A DNA stretch of 64,000 nt from Wolfiporia cocos (GCA_029448655.1 JACCLO010000017.1:620001-684000), one strand, 5' to 3'; shown: positions 1 through 12,272, counted from the first letter of the stretch. Translations and numbers: made by a program. Notes: generated by a model from the letters alone, not told the origin.

Positions 1-25
1 TCACAGCCGCTGCAGCCGCTTCGCC

Positions 26-858
26 CTATTCCGTGGGGTGGTTCGGTGGTATCTCTCCAATATCCTCATACCATTCCTAGACACGTTACCATATCATCAG
101 CATTATGATGAAATAGATAGTCGACCATGCAGGATCTCCGCATGGAGATGCGTGGAGAGTCAAGATGGCCGTAGATAACCAGCAGTGACATGAAGGTGAG
201 CGGGAAGTGAAGAATGAACAGGCACGTGGGGGTGATTCACGAACCTCAGGCTTCTCCTCGATAAACTTTGCCATGAGAGATTTGCACTCGAGATCATCGA
301 GCACGACGACTTCAACGCCGCGCTCGCGCAGGAGGTCTTCGTCCCCACGGAAGTTGACATTCTCACCGATCACAAGTCGCGGGATCTTATATAGCAGGAT
401 GGCACCTGTACACATGCTGCATGGACTGCATGCGTCGAGGAGGGGTCGAATTTAGATTTATCTGATGCAAGTTCATGGGATGAATATGACAGTTCACCTA
501 AGGGTTGTGTACTATCGATAAAAGGAAAGATATTAGTAACGGAGTTGTGACTAATGGCTTATGCCCTCATGCCACAGAGCACAGAAGCACCGACGAACAA
601 AACGAGCAAGATTCAGACACGCACCATAGTCGTCTCCCGATACACTTCCGCCTTGAGGCGCCCCGCATCAAGCAATGTGGCCGTCTCGCCATGTAATATC
701 GGCGACGCGCATTGCACACGCTGGTTATGTCCTTTCCCGAGCACCGCTCCGCTATCATTGCGCACGAGCGCAGCTCCAATTGGCACGCCGCCTTCGTCGT
801 AGCTCTTGCGTGCAGCCTCGAGCGCGGTGCGTAGCCCAATTGCGTCGATGCAGTCCAT
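26..858 (-). CDS. FCY1: Cytosine deaminase (fungal FCY1 type)
   Basis: Predicted zinc hydrolase converting cytosine to uracil in pyrimidine salvage, cytosolic. Exons read on the minus strand: 858-625, 498-511 (14 nt), 425-245, 76-26; joined they give 159 aa, close to the 158 aa of the yeast enzyme. Seen in the sequence: the HxE zinc/proton-shuttle motif (HGE, then TATLLDAGR) in exon 1, the second zinc motif PCSMC at the start of exon 3, and a C-terminus WYEDIGE typical of the family. The 14-nt exon encodes YTTL plus part of the Ser before PCSMC and is needed to keep the frame. The last intron (77-244) is longer than the others. The start is uncertain: Met at 858 fits the family length, Met at 888 is in frame upstream, and a 14-nt upstream exon (933-946) joined to 862 would also be in frame. 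Confidence 0.88.
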
Positions 859-1451
859 TGGGCTGGGGAGAGGGAAAGAGGATATCAAAACAGAGGACGC
901 GAGGCGGAGTTCAAGCTCGCGGGAATTGACACCGATAATCTCGCATGGTCAGGTCCTGGGCGCCTACTCTTATCTCATCCAAATATGGCAAGGGACTTGC
1001 CATATCAGTAGTTTGCGCTGATCACGATTGAAGTGACTCAACCTGCGCGGGGGCGCCGACCCGAGGCGTCGGCCCCGCCTTCACGTGATGTGCGGGGTTT
1101 CAAATCTACCAAACTGCAGGTTGCTGAGGAGGTTTACCAATGCACAGGAAATGGCGATCTTGTCTCAGCGGCCTGCTCTTGAGTACGGCTTCAGCAATTC
1201 ACTGGACGCTACCGAACGAGAACAGGAATTTGAAAACTCGCGGGGATCCGATAAGCCTGGGCGCCCATCATATCTCATCCAAAGAAGGAACGGGACTTGC
1301 AATTTGCACTGCACTTGCTCGGTCTGGGTTTGTGCAAAACAATCGCCGTTGAAGCTCTGAAGCACATGTGCGTATGATACAACATTTAATTTACAACACC
1401 GTTCAGATCGAAACCATTCTAAGCTGTAGAGACAAGGCCCGGAGAGACAGC
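859..1451. other. Intergenic, cytosine deaminase to monooxygenase
   Basis: Holds the 5' flank of the cytosine deaminase gene and the 3' flank of the monooxygenase gene, both on the minus strand. Short ORFs here have no recognisable motif and overlap the last exons of the neighbouring gene. No repeat or RNA gene was seen. Confidence 0.5.
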
Positions 1452-4020
1452 TCAGTCCGCGTAACGCTTCCCATACAAGCCCTTTTGGATCGCCAAGATC
1501 TCTGCGGCAAGCCATCAGCACCTGGACATACTTGCCGCATAACGGAAGACACTCACGGAGAGCAAGGTGCTTCGAGTGGAAGCGGCACATCGCGAGGTTG
1601 CCTGCACACCACACGCACCGATGAGCCCCACACGCCGGAGCCGCCGAGCTGAGCGAGACACGCACCCATCATAAACCAGAGGTTCTGCACGCCGAGCCAG
1701 CGCCACGCGCCGCGCTGCTCGCCCTCGGGGGTCAGGTTCCAGATCGGCCCGATCTGCGAGCCAAGTTCGTCCCCGACGAGGCGGTAGATCGCCTTCTCCG
1801 CGCCTTCGAATCTGCGAAGTCGCGAGCCAAGGTGAGGGTCAGCACCGGAGGATCTGCGGACGAGATGTCGAGGAAACGTACCCGGTAGCGAAGAGGACGA
1901 CGTCCGCCTCCAACTCGCTGCCATCTTGGAACTTCAGGCCGGTCTTGGTGAACCGCTGGAGGGGGCTGTCGTTCTTGAGCTTGATCTTGCCGTCGATAAT
2001 CTTCTTGCTGGTGCCAACATCTGTTTCGAACGTGATCGCTCAGTGACGGCCCGCACTCTCAACTTGCAGACGTACCGAGGTAGTAGCCACCGCCGCGAGT
2101 CTGTGCAAGGAACAGGAAGCCCGAGTCATCGTGTCCGAAGTTATACTTGAAGCCAGCACGCTTCAAGCCCTGCAACAGCTCCCTGCAGGTAATTAGGATG
2201 TGATCAGTAGTGCATTTATGCCACAAGGCTTTATGTACCCACTTGTCTGCCTCAGCGATCTCTGCGGTGACGCGCTTGTGGAGCTCCTTTGTGGCAAGGA
2301 TGGGCAGTGAGTTGTGCAGCCGGTCGGCGACGTCGACAGGAGGCGCGCCCTCCCAGTACAGGCCTGTACGTTCGAGTCAAAATTCGACTACAAACTCGAT
2401 TCAGGATCGTACGCACCTTTGAAGAGCCGCGGCGCGCCCTCCCTGGTCGTCATAACGTACGTTGGGCTTTGTTGATACATGGTGACATCTGGTGCAAGTT
2501 AGCTGGCTCGTTAGGAACGACCAAAGAGCGTATGCCTCACCAACGCCGTGCTCGACGTAATCAGAGCAGATATCGTGTGCTGACAGAAACACGGTAAACA
2601 TATATTCAACAATCTTTCAGAATCCACTTTACACACCTGAAGTGGCGGCACCAATCACAATGACCTTCTTTCCCACGTGGTCTCTCGCCGACTTGTGTTG
2701 CGTAGAGTGCAGAACTTGTCCCTGGAACTCTTCCTGTAAAGGCGAGATCATCCCATCAAACGAATGCACCGTTGCTGATAAATTGAGCACACCTGTCCCG
2801 GGACTGTCGGCATGTTCGGCAGGCCGCCACCGAAGCCAAGGGCCATCACGACGTGGTCGGGGTGGAAGGTACGCTCGGTGCCGTCGGCCTTGCGGACAGT
2901 GACGCGCCACCTTCCTTCGGCATCTTTCCTGACCTCGGTCGCAGTGGTAGACGTCCAAACGTTGAGCTCCATTGCCTCGGCGTAGTATTCGAGCCAATCA
3001 GCCAGCTACCCACACACAATACATTAGCACGATCTTCATATAACAACATAACGGAGCGTTGTGCTGACCTTTTGTGCGGGGGTGTAAACCGGCCAGGACG
3101 GAGGGAAGCTGCAGTACCATTAGCGGGAATACTGCATATCTGAAGGGGAACTTACGGCATGTAGGGCAGGTGGTCGTACCCTGCGGACATCAGCTCGATC
3201 AGGCTGTTTACGTGAATTTTGGAAGCTCGTACTCACAAATAGGGTCGTGAAGGCAGAGTGCCTCATACCGGCCCCGCCACTGGCTGCCAATACGCGGAGA
3301 GCTCTCAACAATCAGGGCGGGCACGCCCAACCATTTCAGGCGGGCGGCGACGTCCAAACCGCTCTGGCCGCCTCCGACGATGAGGACCTCCGGGTCCTTG
3401 TCCAGGAACGCCCTCTCCTGCTCGCGCTGGCGCTTCCACTTGCCGTGGTTCGGGAGGAACTCGCGATGGATGCCGATCTTCTCGGGGAAGCCCTTGAGGT
3501 CCTCCAGGTTCGTGTACATCGTGAACGCCTTCCAGACGCCGCTCGCGGTCGGCACGAGGCGGAACACGCCGCTGCCGATGCCGACGCCGGTCTCGAAGTC
3601 GAAGAACGCCTGGATCCACGCGAGGTCGGGGTACGGCTGCTGCAGGGCGACGTCGCGCACGCCGCCGAGTGCGATCCCGCTCCCGGCAAGCTGGTCCGCG
3701 AGAAACTTGCGGATCTTGCCCACGCCGTGGAACGTGCGGAACTCCCAGGTGAGCGCGAGCTGGTCGCGCCACCAGCCGTCTTCGAGGAAGAGGCTTGTGA
3801 TGCCCTCGACGTTGCCCGCGGAGACGTGCTGCGCGAACGCGCGGAAGAACTCGCTGGCAACCTTCTGCACGTCGACGTCGGGCTGGAGGGACGCGCCGAG
3901 GCGGTCGAGGGTCGGGAGGGTCGGCTTCAGGTCATCGCCGGGAGCAGACAAGCTAGGGAGAGACACCTTGTCAGGGGCCGGGGCGGCGGTGGGTGCAAGA
4001 GGTGCAGCTGCAGCGGCCAT
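1452..4020 (-). CDS. Flavin-dependent monooxygenase with N-terminal NTF2-like domain
   Basis: Predicted FAD- and NADPH-dependent monooxygenase of the FMO/YUCCA-like superfamily; substrate unknown. Thirteen exons: 4020-3237, 3180-3156, 3108-3069, 3005-2793, 2733-2637, 2579-2541, 2488-2417, 2363-2243, 2182-2076, 2020-1882, 1811-1666, 1601-1557, 1501-1452. All junctions are GT..AG and the phases close to 625 aa. About residues 50-180 resemble an NTF2/SnoaL-like fold. The FAD Rossmann motif VGGGQSGLD lies near residue 215, an FMO-like FQGQVLHSTQH near 357, the NADPH motif VIGAATSAHDI near 380, and a late FATG motif precedes the C-terminus. Exons 2 (25 nt), 6 (39 nt) and 3 (40 nt) are very small. 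The gene is GC-rich, which explains long open shadow frames on the other strand. Start chosen at the only Met before the domain, after an Ala/Pro-rich leader. Confidence 0.92.
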
Positions 4021-5624
4021 TGTGTCCGTGTAGAGTGCAATGGAGAGGGGGAGAGCACCCGGAGGCTCTTATACGGTGGTTAGGGCCGCGATGAGCACGA
4101 TAGGCGGCAGATTGCATTTGCACGCCGTCTGGAACAGCTGATTCGTGAGCCTGTCAAATGACGAGCGACGGGTTCTCGGGAACGCAATTTTCCCACGGTC
4201 CGCCTCGGACGCGTTCACGCGACGACGCGCCCGATGTCACGCGAACGCGTCGACGCGCTCTCCGACGCGTACCATCAACTGTCGCACCATCCAAGCGCGG
4301 GTTGAGGCCCTATGCCATTCCCCACAATCCTGTGTTTTGACCGGCACCGAGTTAATTGCGGGGAAGAGAACCAGGTGGTATTGTTGGTACCAATAGAGTG
4401 CGGGTCCAGTCCATTCTGTGGGTGCTTCTGACTTGGAAACCACCCGGACAGACGCAGAAGCATCGCCTTCCTCCCGCCGTTCGGAAGCCCGAGGGCCAGC
4501 TGATGGTCCCGTTGATGGAGATAGTGTCGTCCTGTCAGATATAATTGAGACACATGAACGCCTCGTCAAGCGCAAATGCAAATCGGGCCAGGCGGCGTCC
4601 CTACGCAGCGCAATCCGTGATGGCATCGCATACGCATGCGCAGTCGGCGGGGATCCAGCTAGTTCCACCTCAAGCCATAGGCTGCGCACAACCGGAGCCG
4701 GCATCGCGCTGATAGTGGGAGTGCACGAGACCTGGTCGCCAAGTTCAGCCATGGAGCTGCTGCCGCCACCGGAGGTAGAGTGCCGCACCACCGCGCGAGA
4801 GACGCCGCCAGACATGTGGTCACTGGGGTGCAGGGCATTGCAGGCCCGCTGAGTCATTGAAGGACAGTGGTTGCCCTTGTTTTACGACCAGTCATGCTGG
4901 ACACTGTTGGATGTATGCGGTCGTTGCGACCACGCTCGGCATGCAAGATACGCTGCCGGTAGGGTCAATTGAAACGGCTGTCGCTGCTGGCCCTCCATCA
5001 TGTTAGGAAGGCTGGGGTCTAGCAATCAACCCGCCGACTGAGAAGAGGGAATGCACCCAGGAATAGGATGTCTGGCATAGCAGCGTCGCAGAATGTCTGA
5101 TGTCGCCCTCAGAGGGTGGCTCAGCTTAGAGTGGCTGAGCCCTTACTGCGAGTCGAGTATGGCACAGCAACATGCATTCTGAGGGATAACGGCATATCGT
5201 CGTTGCCTGAGCTCCGGGGAGCTGGGGTGAATCACATCGGCGAGAGACACGATGGTGGTGCAGTTGCAAGCTGTTGACCTGCGGTTGGGCCGCGAGGCCC
5301 CGTGCATCATCAGCAGACAACCCCGGAATGGACATGTCGTTTCGCGCTATGCCTCACTTGGACTTATCGCGCATAATTCGGCTCGGGCATGACGCTCTCG
5401 GCGGCGCAGCGGGAGAGAGGAGAGTCGTTAGATGAGTGCGCTCGGCCATTCTGCTCGCACTGCCAACGCCCAGCTCACGCCCATTTGACCACCGCCGCAC
5501 CGCCAGCGCACGCAGATCCACTTAACCCCCTCCGCAGCGCGCGCGATGGACGCGCACGCCAGCCAAAGTGAGCCCCAGCATCATCGGTCTGCGCACACAC
5601 CTCACCGCCCGCGGAACAGACGCC
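4021..5624. other. Divergent intergenic region, monooxygenase / OSH gene
   Basis: Contains both 5' flanks of the divergently transcribed monooxygenase (-) and oxysterol-binding protein (+) genes. Three ACGCGT hexamers lie at 4209, 4245 and 4265. A 206-codon minus ORF (4237-4857) and overlapping plus ORFs show no motif and are probably chance frames. No tRNA or mobile element was recognised. Confidence 0.5.
4209..4270. promoter_or_regulatory. Cluster of three ACGCGT (MCB-like) sites
   Basis: Seen directly: ACGCGT at 4209-4214, 4245-4250 and 4265-4270, about 190-250 bp upstream of the monooxygenase start and 1.35 kb upstream of the OSH start. ACGCGT is the MluI cell-cycle box bound by MBF in yeasts. 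A regulatory role here is only inferred. Confidence 0.3.
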
Positions 5625-8600
5625 ATGGACCCGCTGTACCAGGTCAGGCTCCTCTCAGCCCTCCGCAGTGGTGCGCATGCTCTCCATCTGCCGCTGCTCG
5701 TGAGCTCACGCGAGAGTCCGGGCCCGCGCAGGGGACCCCGCGCGCATACACACCATCCTCGCCGAGTCCGCGCGGGACGGGCGCAAGTCGCTCGATGGGA
5801 CGAACGACATAGGCTCCGCCGCCCTGCACCTTGCGATCCGCTGTGCATCCAGTGAGTGCGCAGGGGATTGGCACATGGAGCTGAGACTGATGTTCGCCGT
5901 GCAGCGGACACGGTCGCGCTGCTGCTCTCACACAGAGCCGTCTCGCCGAACGCGGTGTACCCCCAAGACTCGGGCACATCTGCGCTGCACCTCGCCGCAT
6001 CCCTCGCGCGCACGGACGTCGTCAGCCTCCTTCTGGAGCAGGAGGGCATCGACGATACGGTCCGCGATAGCCAGGGCCGGACATGCTTGGAGGTCGCGAA
6101 GGGAAGAGACACGATCCGCGCGATCCAAGGTGCGTCGTCGCGCTTCGGCCCAATGACAGATTTTGACGCGTCCGCATAGATTCGCGCGCATTCCTCACGG
6201 CGTCGTACCGCTCGCTCCTGCGCACGTACATCCTGTCGCCCACGAATGAGGCGCCGCCGGATACGCTCGTCAAGCTGCTGTCGTCGCCGCGCATACACAA
6301 CGTCGACCTCTCGTATCTCGACGAGGCGTCCGGGCGGACGCTCCTCCATGAAGCCGCGCGCCGGAAGGACTTGAAGATGGTGGAGCTGGCCGTGCGCGCG
6401 GGCGCGGACGTGTTTGCGCGGGACCGCAGAGGACGCATGGTGTACGATGGAGTCGGCAAGGACGACCGGGTGCGGGTATACTTGAAGCAGTGTGAGTGGC
6501 AACGCAGACGATCGGCCAATGCATCCTAACCGAGGCGCGATAGTCACAAATCAGGACACATCGTTGCTCGCGGCGACGCCATCATCGGAACCATCCGAGC
6601 TGAGAGGCTATCTGACCAAGTATACAAACGTGGCCCGGGGATACAGCACCCGATGGTTCGTGCTCAAGGACGGGGTCTTGTCATGTATGTTCATCCGCCG
6701 CGCTCGACTCTCGATTCTCAACCATCCCTCCCCCGCACAGACTATCGCCACCAAGACGACGAGCACATCGCGAGCAGAGGGTCCATCGCGCTGCGGACCG
6801 CGACGCTGCACACGCAGCAGGGCACAAACGGGCTGCGCTTCGAGGTGCACTCGACGCCCGCGCACGGGCACACGACCGCGCAGAAGTGGTACATCAAGGC
6901 GAACCACCGGGTCGAGGCGGCGCGCTGGATCCAGGCGCTGCAGAAGGCGATGGACGCCGCGCGGCGGGACCCCGGCGCGGGCGCGGGCGAGCTCGAGCGC
7001 CGGAGCGCGGACAGCGACGCGCCGAGCGTGCAGCCGAGCTTCCGCGGCACGCTCGCGAGCTTCCGCGCGTCCAAGTTCAGCAGGTACGAGGGGAGCATGG
7101 CGAGCTCCGCGGCGGGCGAGGAGCCGAGCGACGGCGGCGGGTCACCGTCGAATGCGGATAATAAGGAGCTGGCGGACGAGCGCACAGACTCCGAGCGCGA
7201 GCGTGTGTCTGTCGCGGGCTCGGAGGAGCAGGGCCCCCCGCACCAGGTCTCGTTTGAGCTTCAGGGGAATGCGGTCCTCGCACAGATCGAACTCGCGGCG
7301 CAGCTGCTGTCCCAGATGCCTATCCCGGCAACCGACGCCAGCACGGCCACCGGTGCCAGTGCAGGCGCCGCACCCCGCGCGGTCGAGTTGCGGAAGGCGG
7401 TCGACGAGACGCTCGCGGCGGTACACAGCATGCAGAGCGAGTACGTGCAGATGGCGCGCGCACGCGACGAGTGGTGGAAAGCGCGGCTGGAGCGCGAGCG
7501 CGAGCGCCAGAACGTGTGGGAGGAAAGCCTGCAGACCGTCGTGCGTGACGCGCAGGAGCTCGAGCAGGAGCTTCGCAACAAGGCGCGGAGGCGCAGCCGC
7601 ATGCTCGACGCGAGCTTCGGGACCATCATGAGTCCGTCCGAGGACGGCACGCTGCGGCTCGGGAGAAGGGTGTCGCAGCTCGTCGCGTCGCCCCTGGTCT
7701 CGTCGCCCGGTGCGGAGACGGTCGTGCCCTCGCCGGAGCCGACGCCGACGGCTGCGTCTATGAGTGTCCCGCGGAGGCCGCTGTCGAGACAACTATCCGC
7801 GACAACTCCAGGGCAGTTCATGATGGTTGCGTCCACTTCTCGCCCTTTCTCCATCGCGCTGCCGTCGCCGGGTCAGCCGGAGGACGATGCGTATGATACC
7901 GATGAGGAGGACGAGTTCTTCGACGCGATCGAGAGCAACACTCTGCCGAACCTCGTTGTGAACAAGTCGCTGATGTCGAGCCCGGATCAACTGTGGATCT
8001 CCGTGCATAAGGACCAGTATGCCGAGTACATCAAGCTTCGCGACAAGTTGGCCATCGACAGCGATAACCGGCCACCGATGAGCCTGTGGGCGGTACTCAA
8101 AAACAGTATTGGGAAAGATCTGACGAAGATCTCATTCCCCGTGTTCTTCAACGAGCCAACTAGCATGCTGCAGCGAATGGTAAGTCCGGTATCTCGCTCT
8201 TAATACAGCATTTCAATTGAATATATCCGGGTTAGGCTGAGGATATGGAGTTTTCTGAATGCCGTGAGTCTCAATTTCCTCATTTTGGAGATTATTCAAG
8301 TGCACTTATATCTCATTAGTCGATGCTGCATACGCGGAGAACGATCCACACCGACGAATTGCCTTCGTGGCAGCATTTGCTATGTCAAATTACTCGTCAA
8401 CAATTGGTCGGATAGCCAAGCCCTTCAACCCGATGCTGGCGAGTCTCTTCTTAGTCACTGACAGATGATTGAAACGACATTGACGATGATGTCTTGCAGG
8501 GCGAGACGTTTGAGTATGTTCGACTAGACAAGGACTATCGGTATGTGTCCGAGCAAGTCAGCCACCATCCGCCTATCTCTGCATGTTGGGCTGAGTCTCC

Positions 8601-9624
8601 TAATTGGCGTTACTATGGCGAAGTGCGCTTTATCTCCCCACGACCAACGATTTTGCTGACGTCAGCTTGAAAGGTTGATGCGCAGAACAAATTCATGGGG
8701 AAATCCTTTGAGATTCGACCGACGGGAGTTGCGCATGCAGAGCTACTGTTGCCTGAAGAGAGAGCTCAAGGATACCCGAAGGCTAAGGGATCCCATGTTG
8801 CGGGCAAAGTTGCCGAGCATTATAGCTGGAAAAAGGTGACAACCAACATCTCCGGCTTTATCCTCGGGTCACCGACGATAGATCATTACGGTGATATGGT
8901 GGTAAGACTGATACATCCCCTCTAACCGAGGGCATCTCACGAACCCTCATCGCAGGTCACCAATCACCGCACCGGGGATCAGTGCGTCCTGACTTTCAAG
9001 CCCCGCGGCTGGCGAGGGAAGGATGCATACGAAATATACGGCTACGTGATGGATTCTGAAGGCAACACCACCTATGAGATTGCCGGTCGCTGGAACAGTC
9101 AACTAGTCGCACGAGCCGTGGGCACCGGAATTGGACAACTGCACCCAGATGTCAACATCAGCGGGCCAACTTCTCCATCTGCAAGTCCCGAATATATCCT
9201 CCTCTGGCGTAATTCTGAGAAGCCCCCCGCCCCCTTCAACCTGACCCCCTTTGCGATCACGCTGAACGACTGTCCGCCCAATCTCATGTCATGCCTGGCG
9301 CCCACAGACTGTCGGTTGCGTCCAGATCAACGGGCGTTCGAGCTGGGCAGATATGAACATGCCAACGATCTGAAGAACAAACAGGAGGAATTCCAGCGTG
9401 CCACGAGAAAGGCGCGGGAAGAGGGCAGAGTTCCGCCTCACAAGCCTCGCTGGTTCACAGCTGAAACAGAACCAGACACGGGCGAGAGGGTGTGGGCGCC
9501 CATGACCGTCGACGACGAGCTTGAATACTGGCTTGAGCGCGACAAGGTGTGGGAGGCCAAGCACTCAGGGGGTGATGCCTCCTGGACCGGCGTTGATCGT
9601 ATATTTATCGAAGACGAGCCGTAA
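5625..9624 (+). CDS. OSH1-type oxysterol-binding protein (ankyrin-PH-FFAT-ORD)
   Basis: Predicted lipid exchange protein (sterol/PI4P) at membrane contact sites. Exons: 5625-5670, 5732-5851, 5905-6129, 6180-6491, 6544-6684, 6741-8179, 8236-8263, 8320-8438, 8500-8622, 8674-8901, 8956-9624; the product is 1149 aa, in line with yeast Osh1/Swh1. Residues ~1-230 carry ankyrin-like repeats. A PH domain starts near residue 250 (LRGYLTKYTNVARGYSTRWF). A coiled, charged linker follows, then a textbook FFAT motif EFFDAIE at residues 673-679, which in this family binds VAP in the ER. The ORD carries PMLGETFEY and the signature EQVSHHPP (residues 828-835). The intron after 8438 uses a GC donor (gcgagt) with an ordinary acceptor, since only this keeps the conserved PMLGETF junction. 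Start: first Met in frame with the ankyrin region. Exon 7 is only 28 nt. Confidence 0.93.
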
Positions 9625-11447
9625 AGGACGTCTACTATGATGGACTCCTAAAAGTTACGCTTAGCTGTTGTTACCGAGTATACCTAGGCAGGTTGTGATT
9701 TGATGTTAATCTAGATACATGTATTCTCCCGGTGAGGGTGTTACTGTAAAGTGCGAATTTATCGTAATCCAAAACTGAACCATCAATACTGCTGGACACC
9801 CACTTAGAGAGTAAGTACCTCATGGCCGCACCAGTGATACAGATACTGTGGGCTTCAAGCATTGCAGTATTGTGTCGGATTTGCACTGAGATTGAGACTT
9901 TCACTGCAGATAATTGCTGAGATCACTCGGGTATTTACTCCCGCTGACTAGCCAATCGCGTCAACACAAGGTGGTAGGTAAGAACGGTACAAGGACCTAT
10001 GTTGAGCTGCACGGCACATACCAAAATAGTGATTTATTACTACATGGTTTAATGATCCTAAGCTTCTCATCCCGCCCCGACGCTACATCAAGGTTCTCGC
10101 GGTCATGCTACGCATCTACAGCGCCGAGTCGCAACTTTGCGAGCTCGGGCGAGTAATTTTTGCTCAACAGCTTGCGCCAGTTGGGATTATATGCATATGC
10201 AGCGACCTAATTAGAGCATGTCTGCGTTTCAATTTCAGCCATGAGAGTCTAGTACACCATCAGCCTGCAGCCTCCGACGGCACTCAGGTCATAGTTTCTC
10301 ACGGTAAAATGAGCGACCACTGTCGCTACGGGTGCTTGCACTGAGCGCGACGAGCCATCCCCTGAATTTACGTACACAATCTGCGATTTGAGTAAATGTC
10401 TCGGATATTCCATACAATATGTTTAGGGAGGTCGTCCTCTTTGAAGTCCCTTTGAGACCTGCGTAACTGATGTAGATTGTTTGTAATTTCGAGACTCATA
10501 TACAAGAGAATGTGAGTGATTGGACAGCCTTGGAGACGTCTATCTGCGTCTGCCCCAAACACAATCCTGCAGTGATTGGAGTTCCATGCAGGTGCGACGA
10601 ATGCAGAGTCTTGTATTTCATCGCGCGACCCAAGCATGAGCGACTGTAATGGTTGCGAAGTTTAAGGTAGGAGATGGTGCCTCAAAGCCTCAAATATTAC
10701 TGGTAGACGCGACATGTCACAGTCACGTGTGGCGTGCCCAACCAATTTTAAATGAACGTATTATAATTGAGACCCGCATAAATTCTGTATAAGGTACGCA
10801 CATGCAAGTTCCTATGTTATAGCTCATATTGCTGTTGCAGGGAATGTGTGTATCAATCTGCAATGTATGTCGAGAAAGCGCAAAGATCTGAATGCATCTA
10901 TAACGTAACGCGAAGGCGCCCGCAATATTGGACAAAGGTGAAGACGATGCCGCTCCAGCGACACTGTCACTAATCCTCACGCATAGTACGAGATAAGGTG
11001 TGAGTTTCTATTCCTGGGATATACCAGAGATCTGTCTCAGCAAAAGCATAGGATCACGGGCGACAGAGGTATCTTGATTCGTCCGCATCTAGGTACTAAC
11101 ATCACCAAAACTACAATGTCCTGAAATCGCAATTGCTTTACTTGCCTTGATTCAGACAATCAGGATGTGAAGCCACTCATTTATGGACGACTTACTCCAG
11201 TAGATTCACTTCTTTCTTAAGTCGGCTGATTTAGACAGATCAAGGCATGATTCAGACGAGTTCAGATTGTGATTATAACACAAACAAAAGTGTGCACAGT
11301 GGCAATCTGTTACTGATAGCTCATACCGGTAAATATACACACTGATAATACTCAGGCTCCTACATCGGCAAAATGCGAACCCTCATATCTAGTCCGCTAA
11401 CTATTGTAAATAGCAGCTCGGTAGATAGACATAGATACGAGCAGATA
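9625..11447. other. Intergenic, 3' flank of OSH gene
   Basis: No protein motif was recognised. ORFs at 10368-10637 (-) and 10723-10980 (-) are short and featureless. The base composition becomes AT-richer than in the genes to the left, marking the edge of the repeat island. Confidence 0.45.
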
Positions 11448-11640
11448 CTACGTGCAGGTAGTCTCGGTTCCAGACCTGATACCTCACGTGGCACCTGCAG
11501 CCCGGACATGTCCGGGTGGAGTGCGAAAAACATATTGCAGGTGCCACTGGTATAAGGTCTGGTGGGTTCGTCAGGGCGGGTGTAGGTGACCCCGTCTCGT
11601 GACCGCGATGCTGGTGTGGCGTACAGCGCGCGACGCGTCG
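11448..11640 (-). repeat. Hairpin-bearing repeat, copy A (inverted partner of copy B)
   Basis: About 190 bp that reappear in reverse orientation at 12085-12272. The two share a ~33-bp GC-rich block (11569-11601 here) and a long imperfect hairpin. The stem arms are 11470-11499 and 11536-11562 and end in CCAGACCT / AGGTCTGG; the apical palindrome CCCGGACATGTCCGGG lies at 11501-11516. The unpaired stretch is conserved between copies while the stems differ in a compensated way. No coding capacity. It could be a miniature fold-back transposon or a structured non-coding element. Confidence 0.65.
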
Positions 11641-12084
11641 CACTCGATGAGCTCACAAACGCACGCGAAGCGTAGCTGGCCGCGTCTATGCCGTACTGCA
11701 CCATCTTATCACTTTAAATCATAATGTCTGAGCTTAACAACGACAAACACGACTTTGCCACCATCTCATCAGACATCAAAACCAGTCCAGTTTTGCCCGA
11801 TCCTGTGCCGGCAGTGACAACGGAGTCTAGGTGCAGCAGCAGTGCCTCCCTGACATCAAGCTGTCAGTCGTACTGCACTCTGTCAGCCCCAAATACGTTT
11901 TGGAATTTCTCGGTGACTAAGCGGCGTGTATCTGCGGATGAGTATAATATTGGCAACATTTCTCGGCCACAGTACGCGCCGCATTGAGCATATCGTTAAC
12001 GTCGCAGTCTGCGTGAGTTTGCTTAGAGGGCATTATGACAGTGATTCTGCGAAATCAGGTAGCATACAAGTACAATTGTGAGGA

Positions 12085-12272
12085 TGCGCGTCGCGCTGTA
12101 GGCCAGCGTCGCGATCACGAGACGGGGTCACCTACACCCGCCCTGACGAAACCCACCAGACCTTGTACAGTGGCTGCTGCAATATGTTTTTCGCACTCCG
12201 CTCGGGTCCTCCCGAGTGGCAGCAGCCACGTGCAAGGTCTGGGGACGAGACTAACGTGCAGGGTACTGGCAG
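12085..12272 (+). repeat. Hairpin-bearing repeat, copy B
   Basis: Homologous to copy A read in reverse. The outer stem is 12156-12181 with 12219-12243, again ending in CCAGACC / GGTCTGG. The inner stem reads GTGGCTGCTGC with GCAGCAGCCAC, where copy A has GTGGCACCTGC with GCAGGTGCCAC. The apical stem is CTCGGG/CCCGAG, where copy A has CCCGGA/TCCGGG. Both arms have changed together, keeping the pairing. It is separated from copy A by about 440 bp of unremarkable sequence. Confidence 0.65.

Noticed and set aside
3247..4083. 278-codon plus ORF opposite the monooxygenase
   Set aside because: Antisense to a well-supported GC-rich coding exon; composition Arg/Ala/Glu-rich with no motif.
4237..4857. 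206-codon minus ORF between monooxygenase and OSH
   Set aside because: No motif, and an open frame of similar size exists on the opposite strand. It fits chance in GC-rich DNA.
6492..7631. 379-codon plus ORF and minus ORFs within the OSH gene
   Set aside because: Out-of-frame shadows; the OSH frame carries the PH domain and conserved residues.
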